This document shows, one piece after another, positions 17,259-25,860 of a stretch of 64,000 bases of DNA. Location: contig WQZN01000002.1 of assembly GCA_009780695.1 (NCBI GenBank), positions 248,001-312,000 on the forward strand, in the 5' to 3' direction. The translations under genes were made by a program, and so were the position numbers. The DNA is from Microbacteriaceae bacterium (GTDB lineage Bacteria > Actinomycetota > Actinomycetes > Actinomycetales > Microbacteriaceae). Under the pieces are notes generated by a model that saw only the letters and a list, made by a program, of their open reading frames with translations, ran no database searches and was not told where the DNA came from. Within the stretch, counting starts at the first letter, position 1, and every line of letters begins with the position of its first letter.

Positions 17259-17933
17259 CTAGCCGGCGAGGCGCCCGTCGTGCAGCTGCAGCACGCGGTC
17301 CGCGTGCTCGGACATCCTCGGGTCGTGCGTCGAGATGATCGCCGCGACACCCTGCTCGTGCACGAGCCGCGAGATGAGCGCCATCATCGCGAGGGCCGTG
17401 CCCGAGTCGAGCTGACCCGTCGGCTCGTCGGCGATGAGCACCCGCGGCCGGTTCGCGAGGGCGCGCGCGATGCCGACGCGCTGCTGCTGCCCGCCCGACA
17501 GCTCGTAGGGGCGCTGGTTCGCGTGGTCGCCCAGGCCGACGGCGTCGAGCAGCTCCGCGACGCGTTCCTCGCGTTCCTGCGCAGGTGTGCGCAAGATGCG
17601 CAGCGGCACCTCGACGTTCTCGGCGGCCGAGAGCACGGGCAGCAGCGCGAAGGACTGGAACACGAAGCCGATGTCGCGGCGGCGGATGTCGGCGAGCTCG
17701 TCCTCCGAGGCCTCCGACAACGGCGCCCCGTCGAGTGTCACCGACCCGGCGGTGGGCCGATCGAGCCCGCCGAGCATGTTGAGCAGCGTCGTCTTCCCGC
17801 TGCCCGACGGCCCGCGGAGCAGGACGAGCTCGCCGGGCTCCACCGTCAGCGAGACGTCGGTGACGGCATCCACCCGCGTCTCTCCGCCGCCGAAGGCGCG
17901 CGACAGCCCGCGCGCCTCGAGGATCGCGCTCAC
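17259..17933 (-). CDS. ABC transporter ATPase (LolD/MacB type)
   Basis: 224-aa ATPase energising the FtsX-type permeases upstream in the operon. Walker A is GPSGSGKTT, the signature is ELSGGQQQRVGIARALA, Walker B is VLIADEPTGQLDS, and the switch His is in IISTHD. Size and the LNMLGGLDRPTAGSV pattern place it in the LolD/FtsE/MacB (type VII ABC) group. The GTG start overlaps the stop of the preceding ATPase (GTGA). Last gene of a four-gene overlapping operon. Confidence 0.93.
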   Translation of the reverse strand: MSAILEARGLSRAFGGGETRVDAVTDVSLTVEPGELVLLRGPSGSGKTTLLNMLGGLDRPTAGSVTLDGAPLSEASEDELADIRRRDIGFVFQSFALLPVLSAAENVEVPLRILRTPAQEREERVAELLDAVGLGDHANQRPYELSGGQQQRVGIARALANRPRVLIADEPTGQLDSGTALAMMALISRLVHEQGVAAIISTHDPRMSEHADRVLQLHDGRLAG

Positions 17934-18835
17934 TCGGCGTCCCCCTTCCGCACCTCGACGTGCTCGGGCTCGAGCGAGAGCCTGACCCGGTCGCGCAGGT
18001 CGAGGGCGCGGACGTACTCGGGCGGCAGCTGCATGCGGCCGACGCGGTCGAGCACGGCGAACTCCTCGGCGACGTGCCGCTCGTCGCCCGATTCCGACAC
18101 CTCGGTGCGCCGCAGCGTCTCGGACGAGGTGCGGCCGTCGCGGATCTGCACCGTGCGCCGCACATGGCTCGACACGGCAGGGTCGTGTGTGACGATGAGC
18201 ACCGTCACGCCGAGCTGCTCGTTGACGCCGCGCATCGTCTCGAGCACGAGCGCCGAGTTGGCCTCGTCGAGCTCGCCGGTGGGCTCGTCGGCGAGCAGCA
18301 CGGCCGGCTCGTTCGCGAGGGCCACGGCGATCGCGACGCGCTGCTGCTGGCCGCCCGAGAGCTGTGCGGGCGTGCGATCGGCGAGCTCGGCGATGTCCAG
18401 CAGCTCGAACAGCTCGGCCGCACGCAGCGCCCGCGCCCGCCGCGGCACGCCGGCCGCCGCGAGCGTGAGCGCGACGTTCTCGGCGGCGGTCAGGTAGGGC
18501 ACGAGGTTGCGCGCCGTCTGCTGCCAGACGAAGCCGACGACGTGGCGGCGGTAGGCGATGCGGTCGCGTTCGCGCATGGCGAGCAGATCGTGGCTCGCGA
18601 CGGATGCCCGACCCGCGGTGGGCACGTCGAGCCCCGACAGGATCGAGAGCAGGGTCGACTTGCCCGATCCCGATGCGCCGACGACGGCGGTGAGCTCGCC
18701 GTGCTCGACGTCGAGGTCGAGGCCCTGCAACGCCTGCACCTCGACGCCCTCGGCGGAGAAGATGCGCACGAGGTCGCGGCAGTGGATCGCCGCGCCGGCC
18801 AGGGGCGGGGTGGCGGTGGCGGTTGCGGTGGTCAT
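17930..18835 (-). CDS. ABC transporter ATPase with C-terminal AbrB-like extension
   Basis: 301-aa ATPase: Walker A VVGASGSGKST (residues 51-61), signature QLSGGQQQRVAIA (158-170), Walker B VLLADEPTGELDE (179-191), and VTHD. Unlike its 224-aa partner it has a tail of about 50 residues. Residues 266-297 (GRMQLPPEYVRALDLRDRVR, then LSLEPEHVEV) look like the swapped-hairpin AbrB/MazE fold (GR..LP.E.R..L.L..D.V). The tail may dimerise or bind DNA or a partner; this is inference from pattern. Start and stop overlap both neighbours by 4 bp. Works with the two large FtsX permeases. Confidence 0.88.
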   Translation of the reverse strand: MTTATATATPPLAGAAIHCRDLVRIFSAEGVEVQALQGLDLDVEHGELTAVVGASGSGKSTLLSILSGLDVPTAGRASVASHDLLAMRERDRIAYRRHVVGFVWQQTARNLVPYLTAAENVALTLAAAGVPRRARALRAAELFELLDIAELADRTPAQLSGGQQQRVAIAVALANEPAVLLADEPTGELDEANSALVLETMRGVNEQLGVTVLIVTHDPAVSSHVRRTVQIRDGRTSSETLRRTEVSESGDERHVAEEFAVLDRVGRMQLPPEYVRALDLRDRVRLSLEPEHVEVRKGDAE

Positions 18836-21591
18836 TCGGCTCCCATCTTCACGGTGCCTGCGGGGTCGGTGCGCCGGGCGACGAGCACGGCGACGAGGGT
18901 GGCCACGGCCGCGACGGCGAGCACGCCGGCGACGAGCAGCGCGAGCTGTGGCCAGTCGGTGGTGACGGCGAGGCGCGCGGCCCCGCCGGTGAACGGCGCG
19001 AGGTTGGTCGTCGCGACGAGCAGGTGCGGCAGCGCGAGGCCGAGCGCGAGCCCGACGGCGGCGGACGCGACGACGAGCGGCACGATCTCCCACACGACGA
19101 GCCCCAGCGCCTGCGAGCCCGTGAGACCCATGGTGCGCAGCATGGCGATCGCGCTGTTGCGGGATCCCGCGGCCGAGACCGACCCCGCGAACACCGCGAG
19201 CGCCGCCAGCAGGGCGCTGCCGATCGCAGCGATGAGCAGCGCACGGCGCAGGGCGGCGGCGGCCGGGGCGGCGTCCGTCGCCGCGACGAGGCTCGCCGCA
19301 TCGGCCACCACGGCGCCCGGGGCCGTCGCCCGGATCGCCCGCTCGGCGGGCGCCGGCGACGCGCCGGGGCGCAGCGCGATCAGCAGTTGCGTCGGGGTGA
19401 GCGGTGCGGACGGCGAGAGCACGGCCGCGTGGGCCTGGTCGGCGAGCGCCCAGGCCGAGTCGGCCCCGAGCTGCGACTCCGACGGCAGCTGCCCGACGAT
19501 CACGACGGGCAGGTCATTGAGGTCGACCCGGTCGCCGACGTGCAGGTGGTCGCCGAGCACGTCCGCGGACACGAGGATCGGCACCCGCCCGTCCACCTTC
19601 CTGGCGAGATCGCCGGGGATGTCGGGCCGCACCGCGTGCAGGGCGGCGGTGTCGGCGACGAAGGGCAGCACCGTGGAGGTGATGCCGTTGATCCCGAGCT
19701 GCTTGCGGTTCGTCTGCGCGATCTCCGCGACCCGGGCGACACCGGGGGCGCCCTGCACCGCGTGCAGCGCGGCCGGCGAGAAGGCGGTCTCGGCGGCGCT
19801 GACATCCGCCCCCACCTGCGTGACGGCCTGCCGTTGCGTCGCGGTGCCGATCGACGCGAGCACGCCCGATGAGAGCACCGAGACCGAGACGCCGACGACG
19901 ACCGCGAGCGCTGCGGCGACGCCGAGCGCGGGGTCGCGCATCGCGCGCGCGGCGCCGAGGAACGCGACGGGGCCGCGCCCGCGGCGGCCGACCGCGAGCG
20001 CCGCGCGCAGCGCGATCGGCAGCAGGCGCAGCACGACGACCGCCACCGCGAGCGCGAGCAGCAGCGGGGTGAGTGCGAGCAGCGCGTCGAAGCCGCTGTC
20101 CGCGATCGGCCCGCGGCGCAGCAGCAGCCAGGTCGTGACCGCGGCGCCGCCGAGGACGCAGGCCTCGACGATCCAGCGCGCCGAGCCGCGAGCACGTGCC
20201 GAGAGGTCGCGACGGCGGGTGCGGAAGCCGCGGCCGGTGCCGAACGACGCGAACAGCGCGGCGGGCACGAGGCCGATGAGCGTCGGGACGACCCAGGCCG
20301 CGGCATCCGGCCCGGGCAGCACGATCGCCGCCACGAGCGCGCCCACGACGGCCGCGGGCACACCGGCGAGCAGGCCTTCGACGGCCGCGACCGAGCGCAG
20401 CTGCAGGGGTGAGGCGCCGCGCGCGGCGGCGAGCGAGAGCACCGCGCCGCGCCGCTCGAGCACGGCCCGCACCGCGAGCGCGAACACCGCGACGACGACG
20501 CCGAGCGGGCCGCTGACGAGGACCGCGAGGATCGCGAGAAGGGCGGACACCCGGCCCAGACTCTGCTCGACGGCATCGGCGAGGCCCGTCTGCACCGGCA
20601 CCCGCACGGTGCCCGTCTGGTCGCCCGCGATGGTGTCGGCGATCGGGATCTGCGTCGCCTGCAGCCCGTGCACCGCATCGACCACGGCGCGCGCGTGCGC
20701 GGCCGTGACCTGCGCCCCGTCGACGGGGAACCAGAACGCGCCGTTCAGCACGGCGAAGCCGCTGAGCGGCAGCACCGTCCCCGGCGCGACGAAGCCCGTC
20801 GCCGTGTAGGTGAGGTCCGGGCTCGCGTTGCCGTCGTAGACCCGACCGGGGGTGAGCACGCCGGGGGTGTTCTGCCAGAAGTCCGCGCTCGGGTCGAGCG
20901 CGTGCACGATCCCGCTGATGCGCACGCGCACCTCGGTCTGGCTGAACGCGGTGCTGAGCACGTCGCCGACGTGCAGCCCCATGGTCGTCGCCGTGCCGGT
21001 CGTCACCACCATGTCGATGGGGGCGGCCGAGGCGGGGTCGGGGGCCGGCTCGTCGCCGAACCCGGTGGCGATGGTCGTGTCCGGCACCGTCCACGCCTGG
21101 GGCAGCGCCCCCGAGACGAGGGCGATGCGGCTCGCGTAGGCCGGGTCGGCGATGAGGGCGACGGCGTCGTTCCATGCGGCCGGGGTCGCCGGCGCCGGAG
21201 CGAGCGATGCCGGCTGCGCGTGCGTGCTCGCGACGATCTGCGGAGCGCCGAGGGCGCTGCGCAGCGCGGTCGGCACGGTGGCGCGCGCCGCTGCCAGCGC
21301 CGACTGCACCCGCCCGAACGCCGGGTCGGGGAGCTTCGCGACCTCTTTGTCGGGCGCCGGCCCGACCAGGAACGGCACGATCCCGCCCCCGACGTCGCGC
21401 TGCGGCTGCGAGATCGAGTCGAGCGAATGGCTCAGGTCCGCCTCGTCGAGCGTGTCGAGCGCGCGCGGCACGCCGGCCGCGATGAGCGCGGCGACGAGGG
21501 TGAGCAGAGCGACGAGGAGGGTGACGGATGCCTGCGGCGCCACCGTCCGGGCGAGCAGCGGCACTATGCCCAGGCGCGAGCGGCGGCTCAT
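18832..21591 (-). CDS. FtsX-like ABC permease with large extracytoplasmic domains (1)
   Basis: 919-aa membrane protein. An N-terminal TM (about residues 17-40) is followed by a long periplasm-facing domain of about 300 residues, a block of TM helices (LAILAVLVSGPLGVVVAVFA and following), a second extracytoplasmic domain, and three C-terminal helices of the FtsX/MacB permease type (LRTMGLTGSQALGLVVWEIV). Duplicated FtsX arrangement. The ATG at 21591 with the MSRRSRLGIVPLLART N-terminus overlaps the stop of the upstream permease; the frame remains open far upstream, but that region encodes the other permease in another frame. Partner of the two downstream ATPases. Substrate unknown; lipids, lipoproteins or peptides are typical. 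Confidence 0.85.
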   Translation of the reverse strand: MSRRSRLGIVPLLARTVAPQASVTLLVALLTLVAALIAAGVPRALDTLDEADLSHSLDSISQPQRDVGGGIVPFLVGPAPDKEVAKLPDPAFGRVQSALAAARATVPTALRSALGAPQIVASTHAQPASLAPAPATPAAWNDAVALIADPAYASRIALVSGALPQAWTVPDTTIATGFGDEPAPDPASAAPIDMVVTTGTATTMGLHVGDVLSTAFSQTEVRVRISGIVHALDPSADFWQNTPGVLTPGRVYDGNASPDLTYTATGFVAPGTVLPLSGFAVLNGAFWFPVDGAQVTAAHARAVVDAVHGLQATQIPIADTIAGDQTGTVRVPVQTGLADAVEQSLGRVSALLAILAVLVSGPLGVVVAVFALAVRAVLERRGAVLSLAAARGASPLQLRSVAAVEGLLAGVPAAVVGALVAAIVLPGPDAAAWVVPTLIGLVPAALFASFGTGRGFRTRRRDLSARARGSARWIVEACVLGGAAVTTWLLLRRGPIADSGFDALLALTPLLLALAVAVVVLRLLPIALRAALAVGRRGRGPVAFLGAARAMRDPALGVAAALAVVVGVSVSVLSSGVLASIGTATQRQAVTQVGADVSAAETAFSPAALHAVQGAPGVARVAEIAQTNRKQLGINGITSTVLPFVADTAALHAVRPDIPGDLARKVDGRVPILVSADVLGDHLHVGDRVDLNDLPVVIVGQLPSESQLGADSAWALADQAHAAVLSPSAPLTPTQLLIALRPGASPAPAERAIRATAPGAVVADAASLVAATDAAPAAAALRRALLIAAIGSALLAALAVFAGSVSAAGSRNSAIAMLRTMGLTGSQALGLVVWEIVPLVVASAAVGLALGLALPHLLVATTNLAPFTGGAARLAVTTDWPQLALLVAGVLAVAAVATLVAVLVARRTDPAGTVKMGAE

Positions 21592-24302
21592 CGCGCGGCC
21601 TCCCTCGTGACGATCGTGCGGGCCTGCTGCGCGACGCGTGCGCCGTACACCGCGATCACGGCGGCCGCGGCGGCGAGCAGGGCAGCGTCCGCGATGCCGA
21701 GGCCGACGGGGTCGACGTGCAGCGGCAGGGCAAGGCCGTCGATGGGGTTCTCGATGGCGACGCGCGTGAGGCCGGGCACGACGAGCGCGCTCACGACGGT
21801 GCCGGCGATCGCCGCGCCGAGCAGCGCCGCGGCGACCGCCGCCGCGAGCTCCGCTCGGCGCAGTCGCGCGAGCATCCGCGGGGCGAAGCCGAGGGCGCGC
21901 AGCACGCCGACCTCTTCGGCGCGCAGCCGCAGCAGCTCGCCGGCGACCGCGGCGAGGGCGATGAGCGCCAGCAGAGCGCCGCCGCCCATGCCGAGCCAGA
22001 GCGCGACGGGCACCGCGTCGAGCACGTGGCCGCCCGGCGCGATCGCGGGGCCGGTGACGGATGCCCCGGGCTCGGCGCGGGCGATGGCGGCGGCGGTCGC
22101 GGCGACGTCGGCCGAGGCATCCGCGCTCACCCACACGCCCGTCGACGGCAGAACCCCGTCGCCCGCGAGCAGCAGCTGCGTCTGCAGGGCGGCCGCGTCG
22201 GCGAGGGCGGCGTTCGCGCCCTGCACGCCGGGGATCGCGGCCTGGACCGCCGCGACCGTGCCGTTCACGTGCACCCCGCTGCCGGCGTCGAGGGCGAGCG
22301 GCGTGCCGACCCGCGCGTGCGCCGCGGCGGCGAAGCCGGAGGAGATGACGAGGGGGACATCCTGCTTGGCGGAGGGGGTCAGTTCGACGGCATCCCGCGC
22401 GAAGCCGAGCATGCCCGAGAAGCCGACCGTGCCGAGCGGGCTCGCCGAGCTGTTGCCGTTCCGGTCGGCGGCCCGCCAGGGCCGGCCGAGGTCGACGGCG
22501 CCCGATGCCGTGCCGCCCGTCGTCACCGCGGTGAGCCGGAACGAGACCTGCAGCGAGCCGAGCATCTCGGGGCTCATCGCGAAGAGCTGCGTGTCGGGGT
22601 GCACCTCGGTGTAGCTCGGCAGATCGACCGTGACGGAGACGAGGCGGCGGCCCGGCCCGGGCGACAGGGCGAGGTGCGCCCGTCCCGCGGCATCCGCCGT
22701 CGCCGTCTGCTGCGCCGTCGCACCGTTCTCGTCGATGAACCCGAGCTGCATGGTCGGCGTGAAGCCGTGGGCCGCGACGCTCAGGTCGAGCGTCGTGGCG
22801 CCGTCGGGGATCGCCGCGCCCGCGAGCGCGGTGTGCAGGCGCGTCGCGAGGGCGGCCGGGTCGACGGCGCCGCCCGCGGGCGAGACGGCTGAGCGGACGC
22901 CGGCCTGTCCGATCGCGGTGAGCTGGTACGGAACGCCGTTGTCGTCGGTCCACGACAGCTGGGTGACGGGCGCCGCGGCGCGCACGCCGGGCAGCTTCGC
23001 GATGCTCGCGCTGTCCGCGCCCGTGCCGGTCACGACGAGGTCGGCACCCGCATGCACCGCCGCGGTGCGCGCGGCCGCGGCCTGCCAGGTCGGCGCGTAG
23101 CAGGCCGCGAGCACCAGGCCGCCGCCGGCGAGGGCGATCAGCACGAGGGGCGAGGCGATCATCCGCGCACGCCGCGCGAGCTGGCCGGCGACGAGCAGCG
23201 CGCGGATGCCGTCGCCTCGGGTCGCCGCGGACTCGACCCACCGCACGACGACGGGGAAGACGGCGAGGCACAGCACCGCGATCGCGGCGAGGCACAGCGC
23301 GGGCGCGAGCACCGCGATCGGGTCGACGCGTGCCCCGGCGGCGGTCGGCGAGAGCGGCGAGCCGTATTCGAGCCAGCGCCACAGCGACAGCCCCGCCGCC
23401 GCGACGAGCAGCACGACCAGCCCCGGCGCGGCGAGCCGGCGTGCGCGCCCCGAGTCGTCGGCGGTGTCGCGCCGGAACGCGAGCCGCGCGGAGTTGTATG
23501 CGACGCCGCCCACGAGCCCGATCGCCGCGGCGACCACCGCGCCCGTGATCGAGCCGAGCAAGGGCCAGCCGAGCGGGTGCTCGCCGAACGCGCGCAGCAG
23601 GCCGGTCGCGGCGGCCGCACCTGCGAGCGCCCCGAGCCCGGCGACGACGAACGCTTCGAGCGTCGTCGTCAGGCCGATGCGCGCGGCCGAGGCGCCGCGC
23701 GAGCGCAGCAGGGCCGTCTCGCGCAGGCGCACCCCGTCGAGCAGCCGCGCGAGCTCCGCGAGGGTGACGAGCCCGATCGCCGCCACGAGCAGCAGGGGCA
23801 CGGGTTGGATGCCGGCGAGCGGCGCGACCCGTGCGGCGAGCGCCCTGGCCTCGGCATCCAGCGACCCGCTCTTCTCCACACCCTGCGGCGCGACCTTCTG
23901 GTCGTTGAGCATCGCGTCGTGGATGCGCGAGCCGGCGCGCGCGAGCACCGGCAGATCGGCGGGAGTGATGTGCGCGGCATCCGCCCGCACCGTCCAGACG
24001 ACGTCGCCGCCCGCATCGTCGGCGCGCGTCACGTGCACATGGGGCGGCAGCTCGCGCCGCAGGATCGCCTCGGTGCGCGCGATCTGCGTGCGCTGCGCCG
24101 TGTCGCCGGACGCCTTCGGCGCATCGAAGCTCAGCTCGGCGTGCGAGCCGCCGAGCGCCGCGATGCCGCCGCGCACGCCGTCGAGCGCAGCCGAGTCGAG
24201 GTGGCCGACGAGCCCGACCGCGAGCCCCGCGAGCAGGGCCGCGACGCACGCCAGCGCAGCGAAGAGCGCCGAGTGCGCCCCCACCCGCCGCGCCGCGATC
24301 AT
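21588..24302 (-). CDS. FtsX-like ABC permease with large extracytoplasmic domains (2)
   Basis: 904-aa first gene of the operon. An N-terminal TM is followed by an extracytoplasmic region of about 130 residues, then TM blocks (LLLVAAIGLVTLAELARLL; GLGALAGAAAATGLL), a second large outside domain (about residues 400-720, Thr/Gly/Ala-rich) and terminal FtsX helices with the coupling motif VLRALGFAPRMLARLRRAEL. Similar in plan to the next gene, so the two likely form a heterodimer. The four genes overlap by 4 bp each. A family 1 palindrome lies upstream (24386-24455) and another beyond the last gene. Confidence 0.85.
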   Translation of the reverse strand: MIAARRVGAHSALFAALACVAALLAGLAVGLVGHLDSAALDGVRGGIAALGGSHAELSFDAPKASGDTAQRTQIARTEAILRRELPPHVHVTRADDAGGDVVWTVRADAAHITPADLPVLARAGSRIHDAMLNDQKVAPQGVEKSGSLDAEARALAARVAPLAGIQPVPLLLVAAIGLVTLAELARLLDGVRLRETALLRSRGASAARIGLTTTLEAFVVAGLGALAGAAAATGLLRAFGEHPLGWPLLGSITGAVVAAAIGLVGGVAYNSARLAFRRDTADDSGRARRLAAPGLVVLLVAAAGLSLWRWLEYGSPLSPTAAGARVDPIAVLAPALCLAAIAVLCLAVFPVVVRWVESAATRGDGIRALLVAGQLARRARMIASPLVLIALAGGGLVLAACYAPTWQAAAARTAAVHAGADLVVTGTGADSASIAKLPGVRAAAPVTQLSWTDDNGVPYQLTAIGQAGVRSAVSPAGGAVDPAALATRLHTALAGAAIPDGATTLDLSVAAHGFTPTMQLGFIDENGATAQQTATADAAGRAHLALSPGPGRRLVSVTVDLPSYTEVHPDTQLFAMSPEMLGSLQVSFRLTAVTTGGTASGAVDLGRPWRAADRNGNSSASPLGTVGFSGMLGFARDAVELTPSAKQDVPLVISSGFAAAAHARVGTPLALDAGSGVHVNGTVAAVQAAIPGVQGANAALADAAALQTQLLLAGDGVLPSTGVWVSADASADVAATAAAIARAEPGASVTGPAIAPGGHVLDAVPVALWLGMGGGALLALIALAAVAGELLRLRAEEVGVLRALGFAPRMLARLRRAELAAAVAAALLGAAIAGTVVSALVVPGLTRVAIENPIDGLALPLHVDPVGLGIADAALLAAAAAVIAVYGARVAQQARTIVTREAAR

Positions 24303-24385
24303 GATGCGACTCTAGGGGCGCGAGGATGCCTCGGCCCGGTGCCCGGGTTGCGTGTTGCAGCGGGTGCGCCGCGAGCCCGCCCGTC

Positions 24386-24455
24386 GGGCACTTTTTCTCC
24401 TACGGGGCATATCCGGCCCCGGCGATTCATATGCCCCACAGTAGAAAAAGTGCCC
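24386..24455. repeat. Family 1 palindromic repeat, copy 3
   Basis: 70-bp palindrome. Left arm runs from GGGCACTTTTTCTCC to GGGGCATA, right arm from ATGCCCCACAGTAG to GTGCCC. Located just upstream of the ABC export operon start and beyond the end of the ABM gene. Confidence 0.88.
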
Positions 24456-24476
24456 GGCGGCACCGGCCGCGGCGCG

Positions 24477-24767
24477 TCAGGCCGTGGTGTTGCGGTACCT
24501 GGTCAGCACCCGCCCGCTCGTGACGCTGCCCAGCTTGCTCGCGCCCTCCGGCGTCGCGCGCCAGGCGCGGTAGGCGTCGTCGGCCTCGAGCGAGTCCCAG
24601 GTCTGCACGAGCACGTAGTGCAGAGGGTCGGCGACATCCGCCGCCACCGTCACCCCCTGGTTGCCGGCGAAGGCGCGCGTCGCGACGAGCGTCTCGGTGA
24701 TGATCGCCTCGGCGTCGGCGAGGCTCTCGGGTTTGATGGTCAGCTCCAGCAGCGTGGTGACGGTCAT
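24477..24767 (-). CDS. Antibiotic biosynthesis monooxygenase (ABM) domain protein
   Basis: 96-aa dimeric alpha+beta-barrel protein. LLELTIKPESLADAEAIITE and HYVLVQTWDSLEADDAYRAW are the ABM/YgiN pattern. Family members oxidise quinols or act on small aromatic metabolites without a metal; others degrade heme. No axial histidine context that would argue for heme-degrading IsdG was seen. Single gene between a family 1 and a family 2 palindrome. Family is firm, substrate unknown. Confidence 0.85.
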   Translation of the reverse strand: MTVTTLLELTIKPESLADAEAIITETLVATRAFAGNQGVTVAADVADPLHYVLVQTWDSLEADDAYRAWRATPEGASKLGSVTSGRVLTRYRNTTA

Positions 24768-24830
24768 GGGCCCACGCTATTCGCGTCTCGGCGGTGGAGC
24801 GCGGCGAGCAGGTGAGGATGCCCGGCCCCG

Positions 24831-24917
24831 CCTGATTTGCGGAGACGGGTCGATTGTGCGGAGCTCAGCGCGACATCCCTCCGCATGATCGACCCATCTC
24901 CGCCGAATCGGCACGCC
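24831..24917. repeat. Family 2 palindromic repeat, copy 1 (87 bp)
   Basis: Starts CCTGATTTGCGG and ends CGAATCGGCACGCC. Inner arms 24839-24863 and 24879-24903 pair over 25 nt with about four mismatches (GCGGAGACGGGTCGATTGTG and on). Ends 5 bp from the regulator's stop codon. Same length and orientation as the copy at 26618-26704; I count about 11 differences over 87 positions. Confidence 0.88.
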
Positions 24918-24921
24918 GGCG

Positions 24922-25770
24922 CTAAGCGAAGGTCTGCGTGCCCAGCACGGCGAGCAGCTGCAGCTTCTCCCACCCCTCGGTGCGCGGCGGCGCCGTGAGC
25001 ACGAGCAGCGCCTGCGACTGGTCCTCGGTGAACAGCACCTGGCAGTCGAGCTCGATGGGCCCGATCGTCGGGTGCACGAGCACCTTGTGATCCTCGAAGC
25101 GCCGCGCGACCTCGTGCCGCTCCCACAGCGCCGCGAACTCGGGACTCGCCTCGGTGAGCGCCGCGACGAGCGCCCCGGCCCGCGACCGCGCGCCCATCGC
25201 CCCGTACGCGGCGCGCAGGTTCGCGACGAGCGCCCGCGACTGGCGGTCGCGGTCGTCCTCCGGGTACAGCAGCCGGGCCTCGGGCCGGGTGAACCACCGG
25301 TAGACGTCCGAGCGCTCGAGGCCCGTCAGCCCCGATGTGTCGCCGAACAGCGCGACCGCGAGCGGGTTCGCGACGAGCGTCTCGCCGAGGTTCGACAGCA
25401 CGAGCGCGGGCGTGTCCGCGAGGCGGTCGAGCACGCGCAGCAGTGCGGGGGCGACGTGCGGCAGCGAGCCGAGCCGGTCCGGCGCGGCGTGACCGGCGGC
25501 CCGGAACAGGTAGTCGCGCTCGTCGTCGCTGAGTCGCAGCGCCCGGGCGAGGGCGGCGAGCATCTGCTCGCTCGGCTGCGGGCCGCGCCCCTGCTCGAGA
25601 CGGGTGTAGTAGTCGACCGACATGCCGGTGAGCGCGGCGACCTCTTCGCGGCGCAGGCCCGGTGCGCGGCGGCGCGCACCCTCGGCGAGGCCGACGTCCG
25701 CCGGCTGCAGCGCCGCGCGGCGGCGGCGCAGGAAGTCGGCGAGGTCGGTGCGGTCCATGGCATCCATCAT
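24922..25770 (-). CDS. XRE-family regulator with MmyB-like ligand domain
   Basis: 282-aa transcription factor. The N-terminal HTH (about residues 30-65) reads APGLRREEVAALTGMSVDYY with TRLEQGRGPQPSEQML, the standard MmyB-group HTH. The C-terminal part (LSNLGETLVANPLAVALFG, DVYRWFTRPEARLLYPED) is the PAS-like MmyB ligand-binding domain. Divergent from the SDR gene with 90 bp between starts; regulators of this group usually control such a divergent SDR. Three Met codons within the first five positions make the exact start uncertain (25770, 25767 or 25758). Ligand unknown; fatty acids are proposed for some relatives. Confidence 0.9.
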   Translation of the reverse strand: MMDAMDRTDLADFLRRRRAALQPADVGLAEGARRRAPGLRREEVAALTGMSVDYYTRLEQGRGPQPSEQMLAALARALRLSDDERDYLFRAAGHAAPDRLGSLPHVAPALLRVLDRLADTPALVLSNLGETLVANPLAVALFGDTSGLTGLERSDVYRWFTRPEARLLYPEDDRDRQSRALVANLRAAYGAMGARSRAGALVAALTEASPEFAALWERHEVARRFEDHKVLVHPTIGPIELDCQVLFTEDQSQALLVLTAPPRTEGWEKLQLLAVLGTQTFA

Positions 25771-25860
25771 TCATCGCGCGCCGTCGCGCAACCAGGGATC
25801 GCCGATCCCACGATCGCCGCGTCTCTCCCGCAAGCGCGCGGATGCCCGCACCGTGGAGTC

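Noticed and set aside
18832-24249. A single minus-strand frame open for about 1800 codons across both permease genes
   Set aside because: The upstream two thirds are Arg/Ala-rich and featureless, while another frame there encodes a proper FtsX permease. The real gene starts at 21591.
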